From Candolleomyces eurysporus (taxonomy: Eukaryota; Basidiomycota; Agaricomycetes; Agaricales; Psathyrellaceae): DNA of 64,000 bases. The position numbers were made by a program, and so were the translations under genes. Of the stretch, positions 30,525 to 40,623 are shown piece by piece. The notes below the pieces were generated by a model. The model was not told where the DNA came from and did no database searches. It saw only the letters and a list, made by a program, of their open reading frames with translations. Each line of letters begins with the position of its first letter. The stretch's first letter is position 1. The stretch is from NCBI GenBank assembly GCA_027579435.1, contig JANBPK010000756.1, forward strand, positions 62,001-126,000, read 5' to 3'.

Positions 30525-32655
30525 TGTGAAGTGCNCGAGGNATTGGGCGGCGGCGAGTGCAGTGCGTCAGCGGGGTTGGTGCCAAGCGCAAGCAGGAAGC
30601 ATGACCTATCAGTATAAATCGATTGCTATATCTCGTCTTTATTGACCATCCCCCTCTAAAAATCTTCTGGGTTTGAACATGAAGTCAGGGAATTGCTCCG
30701 AGCTCAAAGATCTCGAGTCTGGCACAACACCCAAATGCACGCCGTCGCCATCACCACCCATTGACAGCCCAACTCTATGGGGTGTTCGACTCAAGTACCT
30801 CTCGTATGTCATGTAATCCCAGAGCTGCCTCCTGCGGTTAATCATAGAACCCGTATAGCCTGGTAATCCTGGCAGTCCAGAGCTCGGCGCTGACTCTGCT
30901 CATGCATTCGTCTCGATATATCCCCGCGGCCGCCTCCGAATCCGAGTCCAGACCATATTCCGGCCCCACTGCAGTCCTGATGGTTGAGGTCATCAAGAGC
31001 GTTATATGGCTTGCAATCGCGTTCTATCGCGCAGGTACCTCGACAGACGCATCAGCAACGACGCCGGCGTCATCCCTTTCATCAGGTCACCTCGGACACT
31101 CGACACCCTTTCACCGTGACCGCGGCAGCTTCTGGCATGAAGTGTTCAGTCCAGATTGCTGGAAATTGCAATCACTAGCTGTTCTGTTCGGTACGTTTGC
31201 TATTAGACATAGACGTTTGATCTCCAGCGGTCCTGACTGTTCACAAAGTCCTACATAATAACCTTCAGTATGTCGCGGCGTCCAATCTACCGGCCGCTAC
31301 ATTCCAGGTCACGTACCAAATGAAGATCTCCACAACTGCGGTATTCTCCGCCATCCTGCTTGGTAAACGGCTATCGTCGATGCAGTGGCTTTCCCTGTTT
31401 CTCCTAGCAATCGGAGTGGGCATCGTCCAGATTCAAGCAGGCGTTCAGGTTCTCGCCTACCTTGGCTTCGGGCCTTCGTTAGCCAAAGTCGATTCAGGGT
31501 CTTCAACGAGTCCCCTGAAAGGGCTATTAGCTCTTACAGCAGCCTGCTTCACATCCTGGCTCGCCGGTGTCCACCTCGAGATGATGCTTAGAAAGTCCAA
31601 AAAGATAGACGGTTGGGCCATAATGAGTCGACTTCCCTTCTTGTCCATCGTACCGGCTCTCCTTCCCGTCATCTTTTCATATCGGTCCCAGGCAGCGGAA
31701 ACACCTNATGCNACGCTTATGGAGACCTTGTTTTCCAACTTCACTCCCCTGGCATGGGCCACCATCCTCGGTCAGGTCTTTGGGGGCTTAATCGTCGCCG
31801 CCGTGATGAGTTGGTATGCCAGCAATGTTTTGAAAGAGTTTGCCACTAGCCTGAGCATGATTCTCTCGTTTGTCGCATCCGTCGCTCTCTTCCATTTCCG
31901 TGTCTCCGTAACCTTCATATTAGGCTCCAGCATTGTGCTTGCTTCGACCTGTCTATACAACAAATCAGCCACAGACCGTACCCTCCGAGCACCATCCCAC
32001 TTGAGCCACCACAGGCGGAAAATGAAACCCAGCGAGAAGGCCAAGGAGGGAGCTGAGCCACCATCGTCGCCTGCGCCTTTGCTGGAAACATTGGAAACAT
32101 TGACCTCCTCATTGGAGTCGGCATCCTCGCTTTCCACCTTCGTAACCACACATTCATACGAAACCCAATCCACTGACACCACTGTAGCATCGCCCGATTG
32201 TCCCGTATGATCCAAGAGCGCACGGTTTCCAACTACTACCCTACTATGAAGGTTTTACGGAGAAACAAGCTACATTGTCCATTTAACGTTTAAACTCACG
32301 ATATACATTGGCACAGTTGGACATACGTAGACAGCGATAGCAATTATTTTACACAGAGGAAAGTAAAAGAACATGTACATTTATTACTCACTTGCGTGCT
32401 TCGAGACCCCGTTTAATGGCTACAAAATCGTTTAGTCATGACTCGTACGCGTTAACAATATCATATCTACTCACCGTCGCACGTATCCTTGGCATCACCG
32501 AAAAGCATCTTTGTTCCAGGCATGTAGAACATTGGGTTCGGGACATCTGCATAACCGCTGGCCAATCCTCTCTTCATGACGATCACCTGCTTGCTCTTCC
32601 ACGCGTGAAGCACAGGCATTCCCTATACACAAGGCCATGAGCGTCGTTCAATAGC
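30525..32655 (+). repeat. segmental duplication, copy 2
   Basis: Partner of 27777-29862, in the same orientation. It contains the second nucleotide-sugar transporter and runs into the 3' exons of the intact transhydrogenase gene. Since copy 2 is continuous with the full transhydrogenase gene, this is the positionally ancestral copy. Boundaries are estimated by eye. Confidence 0.85.
30679..32210 (+). CDS. nucleotide-sugar transporter paralogue, copy 2 (eroded signature)
   Basis: Tandem paralogue of the gene at 27947. It begins MKSGNCSELKDLESGTTPKC, with the same exon layout and an open reading frame to 32210. The first signature is kept (VLHNNLQYVAAS, VTYQMKISTTAVFSAIL). The second, KYADNILKGFATS in copy 1, reads SWYASNVLKEFATS here: the Lys, Asp and Gly are replaced and one codon is inserted. 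These residues are among the most conserved in the SLC35A family, so transport of the original substrate is doubtful. Two Ns affect two residues near 31707-31712. The gene may be drifting or specialised; expression data would decide. The frame itself is not broken. Confidence 0.8.
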
Positions 32656-35600
32656 ATCTGGTACGTTCAAAACTTACAGCAATAGGAGAGCCGGGTTCCA
32701 ATGCGATAGGGTTGACGGTATCATTGGCGCCAATCACAAGTGTAAGGTCGGTTTCCTTGAAGTCATCGTTGATTTCATCCATCTCGAAGACGACTGAGAA
32801 GCAGAGGCTCAGAAAAATAAGATCAAGATAGATGACCGGCAGACATACTGTCATAGGGAACAGATGCTTCAGCAAGCAAGACGTTGCATTGACCTGGCAT
32901 GCGACCCGCAACAGGGTGAATGGCGAACTAAAGCAGTACTCCGTTAAACCTATGCGCACAGAAACCGATACATCAACATACCCGAACTTGGATACCCTTC
33001 GCCCTCAACATTGATGTGATCTCGGATATAGCGTATTGAGCTTTGGCGACAGCCATTCCATAGCCGACAACCTGAGAAAGGATGAGCTTCGAGGACTATC
33101 AGGTACACCAAACAATCGCATTACCAGAATGACACTATCCGAATTGGCCAGAGCCTCGACCGTTTCATCGACAGTTGTTTGGGTAATCGTTCCCTCGATC
33201 TTGTGCGTTTCGGAAACTGCGGAAGAGCTGATGCCACCGAACAACACGTTCGTCAACGAACGGTTCATTGCAACACACTAGCATAGACAGTCAGTCGTTG
33301 TTTTATGCGGTGCAATGTACACACTTACCATGATGTACGACAGGATGGATCCACTAACGCCGATCAGAGAGCCAACAGATACCAGGAGAGGGTTGTCCAA
33401 CATGAACCCTTCAGCAACAAGGGCAAATCCACTGAAATACGGATCAGCCGGAAGACACAGCAAGCCAGGGACCTTTCACGTACGAGTAGGCATTGAGAAC
33501 AGTGATGACCACAGCTATTAGAAACAATTAGCAAAAGTGTGTGCAGTGAGCGTCATCGAGACGTACGCATGTCCGCGCCTCCAATTGCAGCAGTCGTCGT
33601 GTATCCTTTCAGGAAACTCAACAAGGTACTTGCACCCAGGAACGATGCCGCGACAGCAGGTGTGCTGGGAAGCGAGCTCAGGAAACCGGCCATTGTTGCT
33701 ACATTCGCTCCCAAAAGACCCGTGTTGATCAGATGCTTGCCAGGCAATTTCAAGGGGCGACTGGACATTTTAGCAGCCAACTTCAAGAAAGCCACGATGG
33801 AACCGGTGAACGTGATTCCACCTACATCCTGGTTAAAATAGCTTTAGAAACTATCAATTGCTTGACGTACCAATTACGACTCCGAGGTAAGCAGTGACAG
33901 CATGCAGCGTCGTGAGGTGTGAGGGGTCTTGAATGACGCTTCCAATGCTAGTCAAAACAGCTGACAGACCGACAATGGAATGAAGAAGGGCGACTGTTTG
34001 AGGCAGTTCCGTTGCAGTCACTCGTCTTCCAATAAGCAGTCCGGCCAAGCCACCAATTGCAGCAACACCGCCAAATTGTGCGATGACCTCAGGAGAGAAA
34101 CCGACGGCAGCAAGTGAAGTCAAAACTCCAGATCCAACACCTAAAATCCCAAGAATATTCCCCTGTCGTGCAGTCGATTGAGACGCGAGGCCAGATAAGG
34201 ACCCTACGACGAGTTAGTTACAAACTTTGAAGTACGGAAGGAGCCAATGGTACCGACCGATACAGAGAACGCTGCTTGTCAAGTAGCCGGCCTGAACTAG
34301 CCCAGCCATTCCGGTGCTCGCCGCCGCAAGGAATCCACCCGTGAAGATAACAGCTGGGAGACCATAAAGCCATGGATATTCAGGAGGATCCGTGGGACCT
34401 AAAACGATGATTTAGCGTCAGTTTAGGAAACAACGACATCGTGAAAGTTGGCACGTACGCTTGAACATATCCAGCATACGTTTCGTTATGACGAAGCCTC
34501 CGGCGACGTTGACAGTAGCCAGCAGCACAGCCAGGGCACCCAGCGCTTGGGGAATAGTATGAGGCAAATATCCTCCGCCCATTACGAACATGCCTGCTAC
34601 ACCGACCTAGGGGGATTGAGTTGATTACTGGAGAGGCGCATAGACTGAGGAACTGCTTACTAGACCGGAAATAGCATTGGTGACAGACATGAGAGGGGAG
34701 TGAAGAGCAGGTGTTACACCCCAAATGACTCTGTATCCAACAAGTCCCGCGAGTCCAAAAGTAAAGAAGCTATCCATGAAGGCCGGGCCTGTAGCCTTTC
34801 CTAGGGCAACAACACTTCCCATTCCAGCAGTGACAGTTGCCACCTCACGGCGCGTCTTTTGCCATGGAGTAAGGGCTTTCTCAGATTCACTTTCTTTGGG
34901 CGCTGCCGGAGGAGCAGGAGCGGGAGGAGGCAAAGCACGAACGACCGGAGGAAGGATCTGGCCTTGGTGGACGACTAGCGAGCCTCTGACAACCTCGTCT
35001 TCAAGGTCGACGTTAAAGTGGTTATCCTTGCCGATAGAAAGAAGGAACTTTGAGATGTTGTTCGAGTACAAGCTCGACGACTGTGTCGGCAATCTCGAAG
35101 GTAGATCGGTATAGCCTTACGTTCCGTAATCAGCACGAGGCGCGTAATTGGAACAAAGGGAACACAAACCAACGATTGTGACACCATTCTTGACCACCAG
35201 TTCACCTGGACGTGTACCTTCAACATTTCCGCCAGCTTCAGCAGCAAGATCGACAATGACAGAGCCCTGCTTCATCATCCCAATCATATCTTCAAGAATG
35301 AGTTTTGGAGCTGGTTTGCCAGGGATCAACGCCTAGAGAGACATCTGAGAACTTGTTCAGCCGGAATTGCCAAAACACATACCGTGGTGACGATGATATC
35401 AACCTCCTTGCATTGTTCCCGGAACAGTGCCATTTCTGCCTCGATAAATTCCTTAGACATGACCTTGGCATATCCGCCAGCGCCGCTTCCATCTTCTTCC
35501 ATGTCAACTTCGATGAACTCAGCGCCAAGGGACTGAACTTGTTCTCGCGCTGCCGACCGTGTGTCAAAACCCCGAACAATTGCTCCCAGGCGTCTTGCCT

Positions 35601-36629
35601 ACAATTGAGTCAGAATGTAAAGAGTCTCGTCCAGCAGACAAAGAAAGGGATATACCGTTGCAATGGCACTAAGTCCAGCGACGCCAGCACCGATGACTAG
35701 AACCTTTCCAGGAGGGATCTAGATTGCACAAAATTGAGCAACATGCGTTCATTTGTTGAAAAGAAGCGTCACCTTCCTAAGTCAATGGTCAGTATCGGTC
35801 TTCGACGTGGAGGACACGTTCTCTTACCCAGCAGCCGTAACCTGTCCAGTAAGAAATCTTCCAAAGTGGTTTGATGCTTCTAAAACAGCCTTGTATCCTG
35901 CGATGTTTGCCATAGAGCTGGAGATGGTCAGTCCTAGCCAAGCATACAAAAGTCAATGGTAATGCACCTCAAGGCATCAAATACTTGAGCTCGCGAGATG
36001 CGGGGTATCATGTCCATCTAACGGAAATTGAGTGGATGCATTCTGAAGGTGGTTGAACATGGCATACCGCAAACGCGTTCACCCTGCGAGTTGCGAGGGC
36101 ATCGACGATCCCTTTGTTCTGAGCTGGGTATAGGAACGAAATGACAGTGCTTCCTTCCTTAACGTTCCGAGCTTCTTCGGCGAGAGGCGGTCTAACTTTC
36201 AACAATATGTCGGACGATGCGAAGAGTTCCTCTTTGGAAACGAGTGTTGCTCCTGCCTGTGCATACTGCTCGTCGAGGAATTGAGCCTCTTGTCCTGCAT
36301 GTCGTTCTACAAGAACTTTCGAGAACCCCTTTTTCAGCAGAAGGCTAGTGTTCTGCGGGGTGATTGCAACGCGGCGTTCGTTTGGGAATGCTTCTTTCGG
36401 GACGCCGATGGTGATAGACGAGTAAGGCGTCCCAGCTGGGGTTGCTGGAGTCGATGGGGTTGCATTCAGCGCCCTACTACTGACGTGAAAGTATCTACAA
36501 CCTGCAACATGGAACAACTCTCAGATCGGTATCCAGGCCATGCCTACACTGCATCTTACCTCCTGGCGCTAATTTAGCGCCGAGCAGGGAGACCAAACGA
36601 GTCGGGTGTAGTCTTGGCCTCGGAGCCAT
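32388..36629 (-). CDS. mitochondrial NAD(P) transhydrogenase (fused alpha-beta)
   Basis: Inner-membrane proton-pumping enzyme that makes NADPH from NADH. The start at 36629 gives a presequence [20 protein letters not shown], joined over an intron to [15 protein letters not shown]. The alpha domain begins [20 protein letters not shown] with [15 protein letters not shown]; later parts include [17 protein letters not shown] and NILTKL segments across many short exons. The linker [18 protein letters not shown] leads to the membrane domain ([26 protein letters not shown]). The beta NADP-binding domain ends [38 protein letters not shown], then [10 protein letters not shown] over the last intron. 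The architecture matches fungal and animal single-chain enzymes. About 1,050 residues in some 18 exons. Its 3' end was copied into the upstream duplication. Confidence 0.9.
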
Positions 36630-37466
36630 CCTGGCAGATGTACAGGCTCAGCCAATGCAGGGTGGTCCTGTGCGAGGATGGGGTCAGGATATCGACCAGA
36701 TTGTGAAAGTGCAGGGTGAAGAGCCTGTTGTTCAGTTCATCCCCACATGTCACGGTTGCCTTCTATGGCCGTGATGTCCGTCACGGCTTTCCCGGTCCGC
36801 CAGCCTCCCGTAATCACATGACCATGTGATTGATGTCGGGTATCTCTTCGGATTCCGGATCGCGGGATTTGTTCTAGCTCTTCCTTCAAGCTCTTCCATG
36901 CTTCGATCCAGCTGAGCGCTGTCGCTGCACCAATCTCTCGAAACCGATCTGAAGGTCTGGTGTACACCCGATTACGTTTTTTTCTTTGTGTCGACAGTCA
37001 GTTCGAACAGTATATAGAAGTGTCTCCAAAGCAACACTCAAAAGTTTTGATTCAGAGCCCTGGACCCTCCAGTCACTTCTTGTGCGCTANGTTGAGTACA
37101 AGTATCGAATCTGCGGTGCCGACGGCAAGAACCAACNCCGCCGACGCTCGATGAGGGCATCTGTCTGTCCAAAAATCNCAAAGTCGCCCGGCGAGATTCA
37201 CGAGGAACAGCCGAAGAACCTCCATTGAGCGGGGTTCATAGGTAGTTCCATAGAACCGGCCAATTCGATGTTCTGACTGGCATCGCACATATCCGAAGAC
37301 AAAGAACCGCGTTATCGCGACGCTTCTTCTTGTAAGTATCTTGGTTCTGGCGCATCAAAGTAAATCCTGTCAATTTCGAACGTCAATCTAAAAGAAAGAA
37401 GGATGTATTCATACAAGCTAACTGAGTCAGGGGATTCTGTCCAAGGACAATGTTGATAAAGAGCGA
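36630..37466. other. intergenic region upstream of the transhydrogenase gene
   Basis: 837 bp between the transhydrogenase start (minus) and the stop of the aldolase gene (minus). It contains a near-perfect dyad (listed separately), several Ns near 37090-37180, and no convincing ORF or RNA gene. Confidence 0.5.
36812..36831. promoter_or_regulatory. 20-bp dyad with two E-box halves upstream of the transhydrogenase gene
   Basis: AATCACATG-AC-CATGTGATT is a perfect 9-bp inverted repeat with a 2-bp spacer, about 185 bp upstream of the transhydrogenase ATG. Each arm holds a CACATG/CATGTG E-box, so a bHLH site is possible. This is inferred from symmetry alone. Confidence 0.35.
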
Positions 37467-38715
37467 CTATTTGTTTAATTTGCCCGACAACTCCCTCTCA
37501 ATCGTGACGAGAGTTTGTGTGTGTGGGTGNTCCCAAACTGCAGNGCCAGCAGACGATTCGATGGCGGGAAGGGGTTTGCGAGGAACTCCGCCATATCCAT
37601 ATAATTTCTCGATAAGATATTTCGTTCCAGCAATTCCGGTCTTAGCGATCGTATAGTCCGCGCGGGCAACAATTCCCTGCAAGTGCTGCACTTCGGGAAG
37701 AATAGAGGGGTCCTTCTTCGCCGCCTCACTCAAATTGTAGAGCTTGTTGACAGTGAACTTGAACAGGGATCAGATCGCGTTCACAGGGACGAATGTTAAC
37801 TCTTACCGGGGCAAGATTTGCGAGACCAGTAATGGCACCATGACCGTCCACGAAGGCAGATGGCAATAGGAAGTCGGCAAAACCACCCAACACAAGGAAG
37901 GGTAAGTCGGAATTCTTGCGAGGATATTTCGTTTGGAAGGACTCCGTCGACACTGTTTCCGCAAGTCTCGTCAACTTTCCAACGTTTCCACAACTGTGCG
38001 AGGTCAGCTTTCAATTGGAGAAGAAGGCCGAACGTATTCACGTTAATTTCACCCCGAATATGTTGGGAGATGTTATCGCCAACTCAGTCAGCAGGTCGGA
38101 ATCGAGATCGATACCCCCGCTCGCCCCAGGGTCTTGACGCCACCTCAGTCAAGGAACCCAAAAAAGTATTCAGGGCTTACAGTTGTAGATGATGATCGGT
38201 ATAGGGCTTTTCTCAGCCACCTCCTNCCAGAAGTCTTTCAACGCTTGCCTGTTATTCGCNAGGACCCCCGCGAAGTAACCACTGGCAATTACAATGGCGT
38301 AATCAGCGCCAGCCAACGCTGCCTCCTTCGTGAGCTCTATAGTCTCCCGTGTGCTGCCGGTTCCGGTACCAGCAACTATCGGTACGTCGGTCAGGCCAGC
38401 TTCGTCAAGGACTCGTCGGGTGGCACGTATGAGCAAAGTTCTCTCCTGGTGTGAGAGATGAATTGCTTCCCCCATCGTGCCCGCGATCAGGGGACCGACT
38501 CCAGCGGCTGCAATCCGAGCAACATGAGCTTCAAACGAAGGGATGTCTATTAATAAAAGCATGGATAGTCAGCTCATGACTCGAGAGGGAGGGCNAGCGT
38601 TCCTACCCAAATCTTCAGAGTCCTTCAGAAAGAATGTCGGAATAGGAGCGTATACGCCAGGTTTGAGTGGACGAGAGATGGGATGAGATCCGTTCACAGT
38701 GCCATTGAGACTCAT
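37467..38715 (-). CDS. dihydrodipicolinate synthase/HOGA-family class I aldolase
   Basis: Cytosolic (beta/alpha)8 pyruvate-type aldolase of the DapA/NAL superfamily. In fungi this group includes 4-hydroxy-2-oxoglutarate and L-threo-3-deoxy-hexulosonate aldolases. The start gives MSLNGTVNGSHPISRPLKPG and VYAPIPTFFLKDSEDL. Key elements are AGVGPLIAGTMGEAIHLS (carboxylate-binding loop), DVPIVAGTGTGSTRETIE, PIPIIIYNC (catalytic Tyr) and, across an intron near 38040, NIFGVKLT|CGNVGKL, carrying the Schiff-base Lys. The C-terminal exon ends HPHTQTLVTIERELSGKLNK. True lysine synthesis by DapA is not used by fungi, so a catabolic aldolase is the better reading. Three or four Ns fall inside. Confidence 0.82.
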
Positions 38716-39222
38716 GATGTCGTGAAAGGGGAAGGTTGGAGTCGATTGATCAAACTGTCGCTTCCAGGTGCGTATTTAAGCACCTTCTAGGAGCAGGATC
38801 ATGCTACAACCAATCAAACGGTCCGGGAAGGCCACTCAAGCCACTTGGATCACGGTCCGAAGTCGCGGTGATGATCCGGAGATAGTAAGAGAGCTAGAGC
38901 GCAACCGCAGCGGAGAAACTATCAGTCAATCTTGCACAGGAAGAAAGAGATCTGGGATACAAAAGGCAATGTCAGAGTCAATCCCCATGTATATCTCCTA
39001 GACGAGTGCCTTGGGCGTTACATATGGCTCCAGTGCTTCGGTACATAGTATGCGGCCCGTTGAAATGATGTTTGGAGAGCTGGAGAACGATGAATAAGTA
39101 CAAGACTGACAGGAAATATGCACAGCTATCTGACCAATATCACACTGACCTCATGAACNATGCTTCGATGACAATGAAATAGTATGCGCTNGCAGAAGCC
39201 AACTCCGCCTCTGCAGGACCGC
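38716..39222. other. intergenic region, nothing recognised
   Basis: 507 bp between the aldolase start codon and the stop of the pseudouridine synthase gene. The short + frame near 38801-39001 has no features of a real protein. No repeat or RNA gene was recognised. Confidence 0.5.
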
Positions 39223-40435
39223 TCAAGTCGCGGCTTGGCTGTTACTAGTTCCAGNAATCTTCCCTTCTACGATCTCGAGATTGTCCATGACCTCTTGTTC
39301 CCATTTCGTCCAGCCATCTTCACCGACTTCTTCATCGTCTTCCGCCTTTTCGAAGACCTCCCATGGGATGCATTTGTAATCGCCAGGTTCAGTAGGCTCC
39401 ATAGNGAAACGGCCTTGCCTGGTTCTGCTTAATGTGACGACATGGCCGGCAGACCCGACTGCGTGAGCAAGGTCGTGCACAATTGAGCGAACATAGGTTC
39501 CACCAGATACCGTCATTTTCAGNACAAANGCNGTAGGCACTTCGTCCGCTGCCGGNGGCTCCGTATCGTCTTTTATCTCCGCATTTTCGTCAACTCCTTT
39601 CAGGGCCTTTTCCATGGCCTTCTTGCCTTCTTCGGAGAGGGATTTCTCGGGCCACCGGAAGCCGTGGTCTCGACCCTTCCACTCTACCAGTTCCAGCTCA
39701 TGCACAGTGACGCTCCGTGGTTCAATTGGCCGCGGAAGTGGTATCCCCTGACGAGCATACTCGTACAGCGGCTTTCCGTCCATCTTCAGAGCGGAAAATC
39801 TATAGCAGTCGGTGTAAGACGTTTGNCAAAGACCAGCGAATGAGTCGGCACCGACATGGGAGGTGTTTGAGAAATTTCGCCAGTAAACTGNTTCAATGCT
39901 TCCCGAATTTTTGCTTCCGTGACGTGCTTCCAAGGGGCGAGGCGAACTCTGGCCCCTTCGCTGTCATAGCTATCTGTCTCGCACCCGAGCAGACAAGTGG
40001 TATGGTATTCCTGGAAATCGTTGAGTGCGTGTCAACCCTTNNATGGAAATGAAACCTACTTTTGTGCAATTCAAGAAATCAGATAGCTTTTTCGTCCCTT
40101 TGCCTACACCGATNACTGCGCTAGAAGTCAGGTGCGCCGAGTGCAAGAACCNANGAGGAATAGTGCGAACCCAATACACCATCTGCAAGGGGATCGAGGG
40201 TTCCTCCTTGACCGATCTTAAGGGCCTCTCTCCCCTGTTTCCCCCTCNTCTTGTTTTTCCCTCTCTTCTTGATCTCTTCCAACTTGTCTGCGGTGGCGAA
40301 CAACCTTGAGCGGGCAACTAGCTGCTGAAGGTCATTGACGATGGACATGCTCGTTGGTCCGGAAGGTTTGATGACGCCGAATAGGCCTGAAACAGGCAGG
40401 CTTGAGAGAGAAACCTTTGGCATTGTGAAGACCAA
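39223..40435 (-). CDS. PUS4: tRNA pseudouridine-55 synthase (Pus4/TruB family)
   Basis: Makes pseudouridine 55 in the T-loop of nuclear and mitochondrial tRNAs. The N-terminal exon gives [20 protein letters not shown], the TruB motif I region. After a basic insert comes [20 protein letters not shown], whose GGTLDPLA contains the catalytic Asp, then [16 protein letters not shown]. Later segments are [31 protein letters not shown], a lysine/acid-rich insert, and [20 protein letters not shown], the TruB C-terminal motif. It ends [10 protein letters not shown]. Either the 40435 ATG (MVFTMPKVS) or the inner ATG at MPKVS could start translation. Several Ns lie in the gene; the exons otherwise join cleanly. 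Confidence 0.9.
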
Positions 40436-40623
40436 CGGCAGTTATGAGCTCGGAGGAGCGTTGGTGAAGTTGAAGTCAAGCTGGAACACTNAATTGCGGA
40501 GTCCGAAAATCACCAGCGCGCTAAGCTCCCTTTTTCTATCAGCGGNGGTTGCCTCGGTCAGATTTTAANGCCTTAGCGATANGACAAGTGTTANATAAAN
40601 AGCGTACANAAANNGACCATACA

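Noticed and set aside
30158..30529. Open frame covering the MITE and its flank
   Set aside because: It crosses the inverted-repeat element and has no protein features; chance frame.
32440..32660. Possible second pseudogene copy of the transhydrogenase tail
   Set aside because: These are the real last exons of the intact gene: no stop codons, and the ending [14 protein letters not shown] is complete over a normal intron.
36960..37290. Short ORFs on both strands upstream of the transhydrogenase gene
   Set aside because: They contain Ns, have no recognisable motif, and no splice pattern extends them.
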